A stretch of DNA of 64,000 nucleotides from Pseudoxanthobacter soli DSM 19599 (GCF_900148505.1 NZ_FRXO01000006.1:1-64000); one strand, 5' to 3'. Positions 52,201 to 60,869 are shown, counted from the stretch's first letter. Notes: generated from the letters alone by a model not told the origin. Numbers and translations are program-made.

Positions 52201-52377
52201 CAGCGGCGGCACGATCGGCCGCCACGCCAGATAGGCGAGCACCGGCGGCAGCAGATAGACGATCCAAACCGCCGTTCCGAACGGCACCAGAAGATCGACG
52301 ACGAAGATCGCGCCCGTCAGGGCGATCAAAACCACGTAGAGGGCGAACTCTCTACTCTCGTTCGCGTTGTCGTGCAT
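49252..52377 (-). CDS. Membrane hybrid histidine kinase with three receiver domains
   Basis: This 1041-residue kinase has several N-terminal membrane segments (about 10-115), a GAF-like domain (140-270), a coiled-coil (275-365), a HisKA core with His in LANMSHELRTPLNALL, and ATPase motifs LKNFLSNAVKFT, VEDSGIGIAEEE and GGTGLGLSIS. Three receivers follow with Asp in ILDMALPDHSG, VLDMTLPDASG and LMDVMMPEMDG. Such architecture suggests a branched relay. It heads the operon with CheR and the HWE kinase. An EcfG-type promoter lies 125-149 bp upstream. Stimulus unknown. Confidence 0.94.
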   Translation of the reverse strand: MHDNANESREFALYVVLIALTGAIFVVDLLVPFGTAVWIVYLLPPVLAYLAWRPIVPPLAALVSTIAIAIGFLADLPSISNVGMAQINRAMGVSTVWILALIGYHFVRNKVAVRREEWLQTAQSDLARRMMGDVPPEVLAERICAFLAERLGAQAVAFFAREDDSFVRIAGYGIPSAAPVPVQIRRGDGLIGQAAIDNRILTLRNVPDNYLYFGSSFGFAKPASLLIAPTRKDNEANAVIELGFPRPVSKDAAELLERVAGKMGIALRSAQYRTRLEDLLEETRRQSEELRRHGEELAATNEELQEQSRALQDSQQRLERQQAELEEVNAHLEEQTQLLEAQRDDLTRAQTALREHARDLASASRYKSEFLANMSHELRTPLNALLIMARLLAENRGGNLNDEQVGYAQLIESSGNDLLTLINDILDLSKIEAGKLDLQPGDVALGPLAEKLVRAFQPLGDEKGVAVRLELAPDLPPTLESDGQRLEQVLKNFLSNAVKFTERGEVVLRIGQENDGRIAFAVEDSGIGIAEEEQAAIFDAFHQADGTIDRRYGGTGLGLSISRELANLLGGEIRLRSAPGEGSTFTIVLPRRFAGQSGGGGQSTVVVQPRPARTREGGDRGVPAGDLAAQPPRPGVEDDRLQLTAGRRVILVVEDDLAFARILLDLAHELGFQCIVTSTADDGVLAARQYLPDAVILDMALPDHSGMTVLERMKRDLRTRHIPVHVVSVDDYTDTAMSLGAVGYMLKPVKREELAQALERLESRLTQPLRRVLIVEDDPAQRQGLGELLAAKDVETIGSATAAEALDRLRRETFDCMVLDMTLPDASGFDLLDRLNEDEEAAFPPVIVYTARELSPDEELRLRRYSKSIIIKGAKSPERLIDEVTLFLHQVVADLPERQRRMLATSLNRDALLDGRRILVVEDDVRNVFAITSIFEPHGARVQIARNGREALEALDRAGSGVAPAIDLVLMDVMMPEMDGLTAVREIRARPAWKSLPVIMLTAKAMADDHERCLAAGANDYLAKPLDVDKLLSLTRVWMPR

Positions 52378-52501
52378 CTCGCCCCGCGCCAGCCAGCCAA
52401 CTCAAAGGCGAGTGTCGGGAACGGCGGCGCTGCCTCAGGCACCGCCGGCCGCATTCGACCGCTGGAATCGCGTGCGTTCCCCACATCCGCCAACACGCCA
52501 A

Positions 52502-52526
52502 AACGCGCGGCCAGCGGCCCGGTTCC
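52502..52526 (-). promoter_or_regulatory. Candidate EcfG-type promoter of the kinase operon
   Basis: GGAAC (52526-52522), 16-bp spacer, CGTT (52505-52502) on the minus strand, perfect to consensus. Transcription would start near 52495, about 118 nt before the kinase ATG. It would place the kinase-CheR-HWE kinase operon under the stress sigma factor. Confidence 0.7.
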
Positions 52527-52622
52527 CATCTCTGTTGCTTTTTTTTCGCAACAGGCCTCACCTCTCGCGAAGGCCCGCCGCAGGGCGGGCGCGGAGAGAC
52601 CGCGTGGACGGTGGGCAGCCGG

Positions 52623-53570
52623 TCAGACGGCGCCCTGCGTCCCAACATAGACGGCGTAGAGCGACGTGGTCGCGGCGATGAACAGGCGGTTGCGCTTGCG
52701 GCCGCCGAAGGTGAGGTTCGCGACCGTCTCCGGCACGCGCACCTTGCCGAGGAGCGTTCCGTCGGGCGCGTAGACGTGAACGCCGTCGAGCGCGCTCGTC
52801 CAGACATTGCCCTCGACGTCGACGCGCATTCCGTCCGGCTGGCCAGGCTCGATGGCGGCGAACACGCGGCCGTTGGTGAGCCGGCGACCGTCGACCACGT
52901 CGAAGGCGCGGATGTGGTGGCCGGCATCGGGATCGTGGCTGCGGCTCGAATCCGCGACATAGAGCGTGCGCTCGTCGGGGGAGAAGGCGAGCCCGTTCGG
53001 CTGGGTGAAATCGTCGACCACGATCGCGATCTCGCCGGTCGCCGGATCGACGCGGTAGACGTTGCGGGTCGGCTGTTCCTGCGCGGCCGGGAAGCCCTCG
53101 TAGTGGCCCATGATCCCGTAGGTCGGATCAGAGAACCAGATGCCGCCGTCGGAATGGACGATGACGTCGTTCGGGGCGTTCAGCGGCCGCCCGCCATAGG
53201 AATCGGCGATGACGGTGATGCTGCCGTCGTGTTCGGTGCGGGTGACGCGGCGCTTGCCATGCTCGCAGGTCACGAGCCGGCCCTGCCGGTCGCGGGTGTT
53301 GCCGTTCGAGTGGTTGGAATCGGCGCGGAACACGCTGACGCCGGTTTCAGGATGCCAGCGCAGCATCCGGTTCTCGGGAATGTCGCTCCAGACGAGGCAG
53401 TTGTGGTCGCCGAACCACACCGGCCCCTCGGCCCACCGGCATCCGGTGTGCAGCAGGTCGAGATGGGTGTGCAGCAGCGTGAGCGGCCTGAAGCGCGGGT
53501 CGATGACCTCGAACGGATCCTTCAGGGCGGGCGTGGAAGACGGAAACGCTTGCATGGGGGACGCTTGCAT
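52623..53570 (-). CDS. SMP-30/gluconolactonase/LRE family lactonase
   Basis: This 315-residue six-bladed beta-propeller of the SMP-30 family shows WAEGPVWFGDHNCLVWSDIP, GNTRDRQGRLVTCEHG, LNAPNDVIVHSDGGIWFSDP, TQPNGLAFSPDERTLYVADS and PDGMRVDVEGNVW, which hold the Glu, Asn and Asp metal ligands. Members hydrolyse sugar lactones. It is the last gene of importer operon B, so it probably opens a lactone formed from the imported sugar. Two in-frame ATGs (53570, 53555) repeat the same start; neither has a clear ribosome site. Confidence 0.92.
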   Translation of the reverse strand: MQASPMQAFPSSTPALKDPFEVIDPRFRPLTLLHTHLDLLHTGCRWAEGPVWFGDHNCLVWSDIPENRMLRWHPETGVSVFRADSNHSNGNTRDRQGRLVTCEHGKRRVTRTEHDGSITVIADSYGGRPLNAPNDVIVHSDGGIWFSDPTYGIMGHYEGFPAAQEQPTRNVYRVDPATGEIAIVVDDFTQPNGLAFSPDERTLYVADSSRSHDPDAGHHIRAFDVVDGRRLTNGRVFAAIEPGQPDGMRVDVEGNVWTSALDGVHVYAPDGTLLGKVRVPETVANLTFGGRKRNRLFIAATTSLYAVYVGTQGAV

Positions 53571-53665
53571 GGCGGCACTTCGTGTCTGGCGCGGGGAGGG
53601 GACGCAGCGGTGCCGGCCGCGCGGTTGCGCGGCGGCTGTCCCGCCGGAGGATGCGCGGCCGGCGA

Positions 53666-54706
53666 TCAGCCGCGGCCGGCTTTGCGATTTCCGGCGAGGG
53701 TGATGGCGGCGATGATGATGAGGCCGGTGAGGATCAGGCGCGGCCCAGACCCGACGCCGAACGTGTTCAGCATCGTCACCAGCAGGTAGAGGAACAGCGC
53801 GGCGCCCCACAGGCCGGCGACGTTCGAGAACCCGCCGGAGACCGAGGTGCCGCCGATCACCACCACCGCGATGGAGGCGAGCAGATATTCCTCGCCCATA
53901 TTGAGCGACGCGCCGCCGGAGAAGCCCGCGAGCAGGGCGCCGCACAGCGCGGCGAGTGTCGCCGAGAGCACGTAGGTCGCGAAGCGCACGAAATCGACCC
54001 GGATTCCCGCGAGCTTGGCGGCGCGGGTGTTCTGGCCGATGGCCGTGACCGAGCGGCCGAACACCGTGCGATGCAGCACCACGGTCATCACGAGGCAGAC
54101 GAGAACGGTGGCGATGGCGATGAGCGGCACGCCGGCGATGTTGCCGGTGGCGAAGTTCGCGAACGCCGGGGGCGGCTTGATGTTGAGCCCGCGGCCGTAG
54201 GAGATCGCCGTCGACTGGACGATGAAGCTGCCGGAGAGCGTGGCGATGATCGGCGGGATCGAGAGCAGGCGTATCAGCGCGTAGTTGAAGCAGCCGACCG
54301 CGATGCCGGTTCCGAGCGCCGCGGCGAGGCCGACCGGGATCATGGCGTCGGAACCCGCCATCACCTTCATGGCGACCGCGCCGGCGAGCGCGATGGTCGA
54401 GGGGATCGACAGATCGACATTGCCCGGCCCCATCGTGATCACGAACATCTGGCCGATGCCGGCGATCACGTAGAAGGCGGCGAAGGTCGCGGCGGTGGCC
54501 GCGATCTGGCCGGCACCGACGCCGGCGGTGAAGGTGGTCGTCGCCACGAAGATCAGGAACGCGGCGACGAACGACAGCGCCCACGGCGAGCGTTGGGCGA
54601 AAGCGGCGAGACGGGTGCGCATGTCGGGGGGCAGGTCCGGGGCCTGGCGAGCGAAGCCCGCCGGCCGGAGGCCGGTCTGCCGGGCTTCGGTGGGATGGGT
54701 CGTCAT
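53666..54706 (-). CDS. CUT2 sugar ABC importer B, permease 2
   Basis: This 346-residue RbsC-type permease begins with a hydrophilic leader and then about eight to ten membrane segments. FYVIAGIGQMFVITMGPGNVDLSI carries the family motif, and SVTAIGQNTRAAKLAGI is the coupling segment. The C-terminus has VGGTSVSGGFSNV. Its ATG overlaps the stop of permease 1 (TGATG), so expression is coupled. The PGNVDLSI form replaces the usual GSIDLS sequence, a mild divergence. Confidence 0.92.
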   Translation of the reverse strand: MTTHPTEARQTGLRPAGFARQAPDLPPDMRTRLAAFAQRSPWALSFVAAFLIFVATTTFTAGVGAGQIAATAATFAAFYVIAGIGQMFVITMGPGNVDLSIPSTIALAGAVAMKVMAGSDAMIPVGLAAALGTGIAVGCFNYALIRLLSIPPIIATLSGSFIVQSTAISYGRGLNIKPPPAFANFATGNIAGVPLIAIATVLVCLVMTVVLHRTVFGRSVTAIGQNTRAAKLAGIRVDFVRFATYVLSATLAALCGALLAGFSGGASLNMGEEYLLASIAVVVIGGTSVSGGFSNVAGLWGAALFLYLLVTMLNTFGVGSGPRLILTGLIIIAAITLAGNRKAGRG

Positions 54707-55671
54707 CAGCGCGCTCCTTCGAGCCGGTTGGCGACGGCGCGCAGCGCCAGTACCACGATCAGGATCGCGCCCTGGGCGCCGATCTGCCAGTCCGGGGAGA
54801 TGCGAAGGAACGAAAGCAGCGAACCGGCGAGCGTCAGCGTCATCGCGCCGATCACGGCACCGATGGGCGAGACGCGGCCGCCGACGAACTCGCCGCCGCC
54901 GAGGATGACGCCGGCGATGGAAAGCAGGGTGTAGCGCAGGGCGATGTTGGCGTCGGCCGAGGTTGTGAGGCCGACCAGCGACAGCCCGCTCAGCACGCCG
55001 AAGAAGCCGGCGAGCGCGAACATGGTCATCTTGGCCTTCAGCAGCGACCAGCCGGCCCGGGCGATGGCGGCCGGATTGCCGCCGGTGCCGCGCAGCACCG
55101 CGCCGGCGGCCGAGCGCATCAGCACCACATGCACGACGAGGGCGAGCACGATGCCGGCGATGATGGCGAACGGCACCACCGGGGTCTTGAGCTTCATGAT
55201 GAAGCGCAGCCAGTCCGGCGCGCTGCCGCCGGGCATCGGCAGCACCATCACGGAAGCGCCTAGCCACACGAACGACATGCCCAGCGTGACGACGATGGAG
55301 GGCAGGTTGCGCAGGTGCACCAGCGCGCCGACCGCCGCATAGACGGCGATGCAGCCGGCGAGGATCAGGACGCCGAGGGCCGGCTCGTCCTTCAGCACCG
55401 TGGCCGCGATGCAGGCGACGAAGCTGACGAAGCTGCCGATGGACAGATCGAGATCGTTGACCGTGATGACGCAGAGCTGCGCGATGGTCGCGAACGCGAT
55501 CGGCAGCGCCAGGTTCAGCATCAGGTTGAAGCCGAAATAGCTGATGGCGTTCGGCTGCACGAAGGCGATGGCGGCGATCAGGATCAGGAGAGAGGCGATC
55601 GGCAGCAGCGCGCGGGGCGCCGGCATGCGGATGGCCGGGGAAGAGATGTGCCCGCCGGTCTGCGTGCTCAT
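54706..55671 (-). CDS. CUT2 sugar ABC importer B, permease 1
   Basis: This 321-residue membrane permease of the RbsC class has [19 protein letters not shown] as its family motif and a coupling stretch [16 protein letters not shown]. The membrane segments are regular and the C-terminus ends in a basic tail. It overlaps the ATPase stop (ATGA) and precedes permease 2. It probably heterodimerises with permease 2. The usual GSIDLS is here NDLDLS. Confidence 0.92.
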   Translation of the reverse strand: MSTQTGGHISSPAIRMPAPRALLPIASLLILIAAIAFVQPNAISYFGFNLMLNLALPIAFATIAQLCVITVNDLDLSIGSFVSFVACIAATVLKDEPALGVLILAGCIAVYAAVGALVHLRNLPSIVVTLGMSFVWLGASVMVLPMPGGSAPDWLRFIMKLKTPVVPFAIIAGIVLALVVHVVLMRSAAGAVLRGTGGNPAAIARAGWSLLKAKMTMFALAGFFGVLSGLSLVGLTTSADANIALRYTLLSIAGVILGGGEFVGGRVSPIGAVIGAMTLTLAGSLLSFLRISPDWQIGAQGAILIVVLALRAVANRLEGAR

Positions 55672-57167
55672 GCCGCGTCCTCCTCGAACGACGATTGCAG
55701 CACCCGTTCCTCGCTGAGCTCGCTGCGCGGCAGGTCGGCGACCAGGGTGCCGGTACGGAACACGTAGACGTGGTCGCAGTGTTCCAGTTCCTCGAATTCG
55801 GTCGTGTACCAGAGGAAGGTGCGGCCGCGCGCCGCCTCCTCCTTGATGGTGCGGTAGACTTCTTCCTTGGTGCCGATGTCGACGCCGCGCATCGGATCGT
55901 CCATCAGGATGATGTCGGCGTCGGAGGCGAGCGCGCGGGCGAACAGCGCCTTCTGCTGGTTGCCGCCGGAAAGCGTGAGGATGCCGTTGTCCATGTCCGG
56001 CGTGCGGATCGCCATGCGGTCCTTCCAGCGCTGCTCCATCTCGCGTTCCTTGCGCGGATCGATCAGGCCGAAGCGGCGCATGGCGCCGAGCGAGCGGATG
56101 GTGACGTTGCGGCCGATGGACCACAGCGGGAACACGCCGTCGGTCTGGCGGTCGCCGGCCACGAAGGCGACCTTGCCGGTGACGGTCGCGACCCGGCCGC
56201 TGCGGCCGGCGGCATCGTGCACCAGAACGAGCATCGAAGTCTGGCCATGGCCGGCGAGGCCGCCGAGGCCGATGATCTCGCCCTTGCGGGCGACGAGCTT
56301 GCGGTCGCCGCGCTGGCGGGGCGGGCGAGCCTCGACGACGACGGGTCCGCTGCGCTCCGCCTTGCCGGCCGCGGCCGGGGCGGGCGCGTGGGCATCGCCG
56401 GCGCGATGGCTGGTGTCGTGGGCGATGGTGCCCATCGCGGCCACGAGCGAGTCGCGCGTGTAGGCGCTCGCCGGCTTCGCCTCCACCACGCCGCCGTCCT
56501 TCATCACCACCATGCGGTCGGCGGTGGAGAGGATCTCCCCGAGGATGTGCGAGATCAGGATCACGCTGCACCCGCCGGCGGTGGCGCGGCGGACATGATC
56601 GAGAAGCTGGCGGGCGACGACCTGATCGAGGGAAGAGGTCGGCTCGTCGAGAATGATGAGATCGAGATGGCCGGAGGAAACCGCGAAGGTGGAGGCGATT
56701 TCCACCATCTGCCGCCGCCCCAGGGTCAGGTCGCCGACGAGATCGCCGGGCCGGATGCCGTGGCCGGGGAAGATGCGGTCGAGTTCGCTGATGATGAGGT
56801 TCGCGGCGCGCCGGCGCCAGCCCGGACCCTTCAGGGACGGGTGGCGGATGCGGGCGTTCTCCGCCACCGTCAGGTTGGGGCAGAGCGACAGCTCCTGAAA
56901 CACGCAGCGCACGCCCCAGCCCTGCGCCTCGCTGACGCTGTAGCCCCGCACCGGCTCGTGGCCGGAGACGGTGATCGTGCCCTCGTCGGGCTTCAGCGTG
57001 CCGGCGAGCACCTGCATCAGCGTCGACTTGCCGGCGCCGTTGTGGCCGACGAGGCCGATGCACTCGCCCCGGCGGATGGTGAGATCGACGCCGCGCAGCG
57101 CCATCACGGCCCCGAACGACTTGCGGATGCCGGCGAGCCGGATGAGGTCGGGCTGCGTTTCAGTCAT
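55668..57167 (-). CDS. CUT2 sugar ABC importer B, duplicated ATP-binding protein
   Basis: This 499-residue ATPase has two nucleotide-binding domains. Domain 1 has Walker [10 protein letters not shown] and Walker [12 protein letters not shown]. The domain 1 signature is altered to [10 protein letters not shown]. Domain 2 has a degenerate Walker A (LAGHGQTS), signature LSGGNQQK and Walker [14 protein letters not shown] with Asp in place of the catalytic Glu. It lies between the binding-protein gene and permease 1. Confidence 0.93.
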   Translation of the reverse strand: MTETQPDLIRLAGIRKSFGAVMALRGVDLTIRRGECIGLVGHNGAGKSTLMQVLAGTLKPDEGTITVSGHEPVRGYSVSEAQGWGVRCVFQELSLCPNLTVAENARIRHPSLKGPGWRRRAANLIISELDRIFPGHGIRPGDLVGDLTLGRRQMVEIASTFAVSSGHLDLIILDEPTSSLDQVVARQLLDHVRRATAGGCSVILISHILGEILSTADRMVVMKDGGVVEAKPASAYTRDSLVAAMGTIAHDTSHRAGDAHAPAPAAAGKAERSGPVVVEARPPRQRGDRKLVARKGEIIGLGGLAGHGQTSMLVLVHDAAGRSGRVATVTGKVAFVAGDRQTDGVFPLWSIGRNVTIRSLGAMRRFGLIDPRKEREMEQRWKDRMAIRTPDMDNGILTLSGGNQQKALFARALASDADIILMDDPMRGVDIGTKEEVYRTIKEEAARGRTFLWYTTEFEELEHCDHVYVFRTGTLVADLPRSELSEERVLQSSFEEDAA

Positions 57168-57225
57168 CCATCATTCTCCCGGAAAGCCGGATCCCGGATG
57201 TCGGATCGTCGCGGAAAAGACGGAC

Positions 57226-57243
57226 CCGCGCCCGAAGGCGCGG
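57226..57243 (-). other. Intercistronic hairpin after binding-protein gene B
   Basis: CCGCGCC-CGAA-GGCGCGG has perfect 7-bp arms and a tetraloop, in the 189-bp gap between the binding-protein stop and the ATPase start. There is no T-run. It matches the placement of hairpins in the other two complete importers. Confidence 0.5.
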
Positions 57244-57356
57244 ATCCGCAGTCTGCTGGGAGGAAACATGCCGGCCACCGGGCCGGTCGCCGAACCGGTC
57301 GCAAGGACCGGCGCGGCGTGCCGTCAGGAGCGCGCGGACAAATCGTCCGAAGCGGC

Positions 57357-58376
57357 TCAGTGCGCGCCGCCGATCACCTTCTCGGCGTCGGCCTGCGAAT
57401 ATTCGACGTTGGCGACGCCGCCCGCGGGCGTGGTCTTCAGCGCGTTGTCGAGGTCGGCCTGATCGATCTGCAGGAACGGCACCGTCAGGTCCTTCGGAAC
57501 CTGCTTGCCGTCGAGGATCTGCTGGGCGACCCAGAACGCGAGGGTGGACACGCCCGGCGCGATGGAGACCGACATGGTCTCGTAGCCGTTGGCGTCGCGC
57601 TGTTCCTTCCACCACTGCAGCTCGTCCTGGCGGTTGCCGAGAACGATGATGGGGGTCGGACGGCCAGCGGCCTTGAAGGCCTCGGCCGCGCCGTAGCCGT
57701 CGCCGCCCTGGGTGACGACGCCGACGATCGGCGGCAGGCTCGGCAGCACGCCGGCCACGGCCTTCTGGGCCACGGTCTGGGTCCAGTCGCCCTGAACCGA
57801 CGAGGCGATCGAGAAATTCGGATGGGCCTTCACGCCCGCGTCGATGCCGGCGTGGATTTCCTCGTCGACCGAGGTGCCCGGCAGGCCGCGGATCTCCAGG
57901 AGCTTGCCGCCATCCGGCAGCCGCTTGGCGAGATAGTCGACCTGGATGCCGCCCATGCGCTTGAAGTCGACGGCGACGCGCCACGCGCACGGCTCGGTCA
58001 CGATGCCGTCGAACGACACCACCACCACGCCCGCATCGCAGGCTTCCTTGACGGCGCCGTTGAGGGCGGTCGGCGAAGCGGCGTTGATGACGATGGCGTT
58101 GTAGCCCTGGAGCACGAGGTTCTGGATCTGGGCGGCCTGCTCGGTCGCCTGGTTCTCGGCCGTCGTGTAGGCGTCGGCAGCGGCGACGACACCGCTCTTG
58201 ACCGCCGCGGACGTGACCTTCTGCCAGCTCTCCAGCATCGCCTGACGCCAGGAATTGCCGGCATAGTTGTTGGAGAGGGCGATGCGCTTGTCGGCGGTTT
58301 CCGCAGACGCGCCCTGCGCCGCCATCAGCGACAGCACGGCGACGGACGCCAGAATCGAGGCTTTCTTCATCGTCAT
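57357..58376 (-). CDS. CUT2 sugar ABC importer B, periplasmic binding protein
   Basis: The protein is 339 residues. A Sec signal peptide (MKKASILASVAVLSLMAAQ, cleavage near GASAET) leads to a type I binding fold: LSNNYAGNSWRQAMLESWQK, NLVLQGYNAIVINAASPTAL, VVVVSFDGIVTEPCAWRVAV and VVTQGGDGYGAAEAFKAAG. Unlike importer A it is Sec-exported. GGAAGGAAACC precedes the ATG. It is the first gene of the operon and divergent from the sensor kinase gene. The ligand is unknown; a lactonase downstream suggests an oxidisable sugar. Confidence 0.93.
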   Translation of the reverse strand: MTMKKASILASVAVLSLMAAQGASAETADKRIALSNNYAGNSWRQAMLESWQKVTSAAVKSGVVAAADAYTTAENQATEQAAQIQNLVLQGYNAIVINAASPTALNGAVKEACDAGVVVVSFDGIVTEPCAWRVAVDFKRMGGIQVDYLAKRLPDGGKLLEIRGLPGTSVDEEIHAGIDAGVKAHPNFSIASSVQGDWTQTVAQKAVAGVLPSLPPIVGVVTQGGDGYGAAEAFKAAGRPTPIIVLGNRQDELQWWKEQRDANGYETMSVSIAPGVSTLAFWVAQQILDGKQVPKDLTVPFLQIDQADLDNALKTTPAGGVANVEYSQADAEKVIGGAH

Positions 58377-58554
58377 GGTTTCCTTCCCACTGATCGTTCC
58401 CGCTCGGGATCGACGTTCTGTTCTCGGCGGGCCGCCCAATATCCGGCCGACCGATCCCGTGCACCTCGTCGGGTGCTTGGCGTGAAGACTGACGGCAAGA
58501 TGGCGCGGCGTCAGGGGCGGTCTGCGCATGAAACCTGCGGCGGTCCGCGCTCAT

Positions 58555-58572
58555 CTTGCGGGTTCCCGCAAG
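58555..58572. promoter_or_regulatory. Palindrome between importer B and the sensor kinase
   Basis: CTTGCGGG-TT-CCCGCAAG has perfect 8-bp arms, 141 bp upstream of the kinase start and 179 bp from the binding-protein start. It is a candidate site for the NarL-type regulator. Nothing else was recognised in the 336-bp gap 58377-58712. Confidence 0.45.
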
Positions 58573-58712
58573 TCAGGATGGCCTCCCCGGGTCGACGATG
58601 CTAGGTGTCGTCGCCGACGAGAGGGCCTGGAAAAAACCGCCCCGCTGCGGTGCGATGGCGGCGTGAATGCCGCCTCGGAGGAAGCGGGGCCGCGTGGCCG
58701 GCCCGGGAGGAC

Positions 58713-59981
58713 ATGGCGATGATCGATCGCCCTTCGATCAAGCCCGAAGACATGCTGCACCACGTGCTGGCGATTTCGCGCGCCATCGCCGGCCAGACCG
58801 AATTCCAGCCTGTCATTCACGCCGTGTCGCGCGAGATCGCCCAGATCCTGCCCCACGACCATCTCGACGTGTGCGTGCTGGTGGTCGACAACGAGGCGGT
58901 CGCCGCCTACGAAACCGGCCTCCACACCCGCTGGGGCGCCTGGCACGAGCAGCCGGTCGCAGCCCGCTTCAGCCCGATCCGCTCGGTGCTGTGGGGCGAC
59001 GTGCCGTACATCCTCGCCGAGGACGCCCTGACCGACAAGCGCTTCCAGTTCGAGGGCGCGTTCAATCATCCCATCTTCGACGAGCGCCTGCGCTCCCGCC
59101 TCCACGTGCCGCTGCGCGTGCAGGGCACGGTGTTCGGCGCGCTGTCGGCCTCGACCCATGTCGCCGGCTTCTACACCATGGCCGATATCGGCGTGGCCCA
59201 GCATGTCGCCGACCTGCTGGCGCCCTATTTCCACGCGCTGCGCATCAGCGAGCAGGCCCACCGCTCCGCCGTCATCGAGGCCGAGGCGCGGGCGCGCGAG
59301 GAGGGGCTGCGCGAGAGCGCGCAGAAGCTGACCGAGGCGCTGGAGCGCGAGCGCCAGCGCATCGGCATGGACCTGCACGACGAGACGCTCGCCGACCTCA
59401 CCCGATTCGCCCGCCGGCTGGAGCGGCTCGGCGAGCGTGAGACGGTGTCGGGCGAGGCGATGAAGCAGCTTGCCGGCGACCTGCACAGTTCGATTCGCGG
59501 CCTCCGGCGGATCATCGACGACGCCCGGCCGAACGTGCTGCAGCTGTTCGGCTTCGTCGAAGGCATCGAGAACCTGCTGGAGAACAGCGCACGCGACGGC
59601 GGGCTGGCCATCGCCACGCGAATCCGCGATACAACGGGCGGGCGGATCGACCGGCTCGGCGAGCCGCTCAAGGTGGCGCTGTTCCGCATCGTGCAGGAGG
59701 CCGTCAACAACGCGGTGCATCACGGGCGGCCGTCGGAAATCCTCGTCGAACTCTCGCTCGTCGGCGACCGCATCCGCATCGCGGTGCGCGACAACGGCAT
59801 CGGCCTCTCCGTCGGCGTCGGCAAGAGGGTGAGCGGCATCAACAACATGCGCACGCGCGCGCGCCTCGTTTCGGCCTCGTTCCGCATCGAGGAAAGCGAC
59901 CGCGGCGGCACGACCGTCATCGTGGAACTGCCGGCCGGCGCCGCTCCCGTCGCCAGCCTGTCGTCCGCGACCGGGGCCTGA
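58713..59981 (+). CDS. GAF-domain sensor histidine kinase of the NarX/HisKA_3 type
   Basis: This 422-residue soluble kinase has a GAF-like domain (about residues 20-185), a coiled-coil linker (205-235) and the HisKA_3 H-box ERERQRIGMDLHDETLADLT. The ATPase domain shows IVQEAVNNAVHHG (N box), VRDNGIGLS (G1) and a degenerate last glycine box GGTTVIVEL. No membrane segments are evident, so it senses a cytoplasmic signal. GGGAGG precedes the ATG. It is followed by its partner regulator, and the neighbouring importer operon B is a possible target. Confidence 0.93.
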   Translation: MAMIDRPSIKPEDMLHHVLAISRAIAGQTEFQPVIHAVSREIAQILPHDHLDVCVLVVDNEAVAAYETGLHTRWGAWHEQPVAARFSPIRSVLWGDVPYILAEDALTDKRFQFEGAFNHPIFDERLRSRLHVPLRVQGTVFGALSASTHVAGFYTMADIGVAQHVADLLAPYFHALRISEQAHRSAVIEAEARAREEGLRESAQKLTEALERERQRIGMDLHDETLADLTRFARRLERLGERETVSGEAMKQLAGDLHSSIRGLRRIIDDARPNVLQLFGFVEGIENLLENSARDGGLAIATRIRDTTGGRIDRLGEPLKVALFRIVQEAVNNAVHHGRPSEILVELSLVGDRIRIAVRDNGIGLSVGVGKRVSGINNMRTRARLVSASFRIEESDRGGTTVIVELPAGAAPVASLSSATGA

Positions 59982-60015
59982 CGGCACGCGGACGGGCGGG
60001 ATCGGAGGAAGCCGA

Positions 60016-60744
60016 ATGAAAGTCCTGATCGTGGAGGACGATTCCGTCCATCGCTCCTATCTCAAGGAGGCGATCGAGGCGGCCCTTCCGGAATGCGAGA
60101 TGGTGATCGAGGCCGCCCACGGCCACGACGGCGAACGGCTGTCCCGCGAGCACAACTGCCTTCACCTCGTGATGGACCTGCAGATGCCGCGCCGCACCGG
60201 CGTCGAAGCCGCGCGGGTGATCTGGAGCGAGCGGCCGGAAACCGCGATCCTGTTCTGGTCGAACTATGCCGACGAGGCCTATGTCAGGGGCGTCTCGCGC
60301 ATCGTGCCGGAGGGCGCGGCCTACGGCTACATCCTGAAATCCGCGTCCGAGGACCGGCTGCGTCTGGCGCTGCGCTCGATCTTCATCGAGAACCAGTGCG
60401 TCATCGACCGCGAAATCCGCACCGTGCAGCAGAAGGCGTCGGACCGCTCCCAGGGCGTCACGGATGCCGAATACGAGGTGCTGCTCGACGTCGCGCTCGG
60501 CCTCACCGACCGGCTCATCGCCCGCCGCCGCAATCTGTCGCTGCGCAGCGTCCAGAACCGCCTGCAGCAGCTCTACGACAAGCTCGGCGTCTACGATTCG
60601 GCCGTGGATCAGGCGGAGGAGGCGTTCAACCTGCGCACCCGCGCGCTCTGCATCGCCTTCCTGCGCCGGCTCGTGAACCGCACCGCGCTGGAGCAGGCGG
60701 AGGTCGAGCTTGCCCAGTGGCTCGCCCGGCAAGGTCGACACTGA
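60016..60744 (+). CDS. Response regulator with LuxR-type DNA-binding domain
   Basis: This 242-residue regulator has the acceptor Asp54 in HLVMDLQMPRRTG, the acidic pair VEDDS at the start and Lys in YILKSASEDR. The C-terminal LuxR helix-turn-helix is visible as DVALGLTDRLIARRRNLSLRS with VQNRLQQLYDKLGV. It extends about 40 residues past the HTH. It lies 34 bp after the kinase gene and probably forms its partner. The 3' end carries a 17-bp triplicate repeat. Target genes may be importers B or C. Confidence 0.93.
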   Translation: MKVLIVEDDSVHRSYLKEAIEAALPECEMVIEAAHGHDGERLSREHNCLHLVMDLQMPRRTGVEAARVIWSERPETAILFWSNYADEAYVRGVSRIVPEGAAYGYILKSASEDRLRLALRSIFIENQCVIDREIRTVQQKASDRSQGVTDAEYEVLLDVALGLTDRLIARRRNLSLRSVQNRLQQLYDKLGVYDSAVDQAEEAFNLRTRALCIAFLRRLVNRTALEQAEVELAQWLARQGRH

Positions 60745-60781
60745 ACCGAGGTCGACACTGAACGAAGGCCGGCACTGAACG
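60731..60781 (+). repeat. Three-copy 17-bp direct repeat at the regulator stop codon
   Basis: The unit, AAGGTCGACACTGAAC plus one base, occurs three times (60731, 60748, 60765) with few differences. The first copy includes the stop codon of the regulator, and each contains TGA. A small duplication of the 3' end is the simplest reading. Confidence 0.7.
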
Positions 60782-60782
60782 A

Positions 60783-60816
60783 AAACGGCCGCGCGGGTTT
60801 CGCCGCGCGGCCGTTT
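60783..60816. terminator. Bidirectional terminator between the regulator and aldehyde dehydrogenase
   Basis: A 14-bp perfect stem AAACGGCCGCGCGG / CCGCGCGGCCGTTT around GTTTCG lies between the two convergent genes, with T-containing tails in both directions. Confidence 0.85.
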
Positions 60817-60869
60817 CGTCTTCAGGTCGGCCTCCCCGGCGTGGCAGCGCCCGCCGGGGAGGGATGTCG

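Noticed and set aside
52532-52554. CTGTTGC / GCAACAG hairpin with an eight-T loop as a terminator
   Set aside because: The T-run is in the loop rather than after the stem, and it lies directly upstream of a promoter, so no terminator role can be supported.
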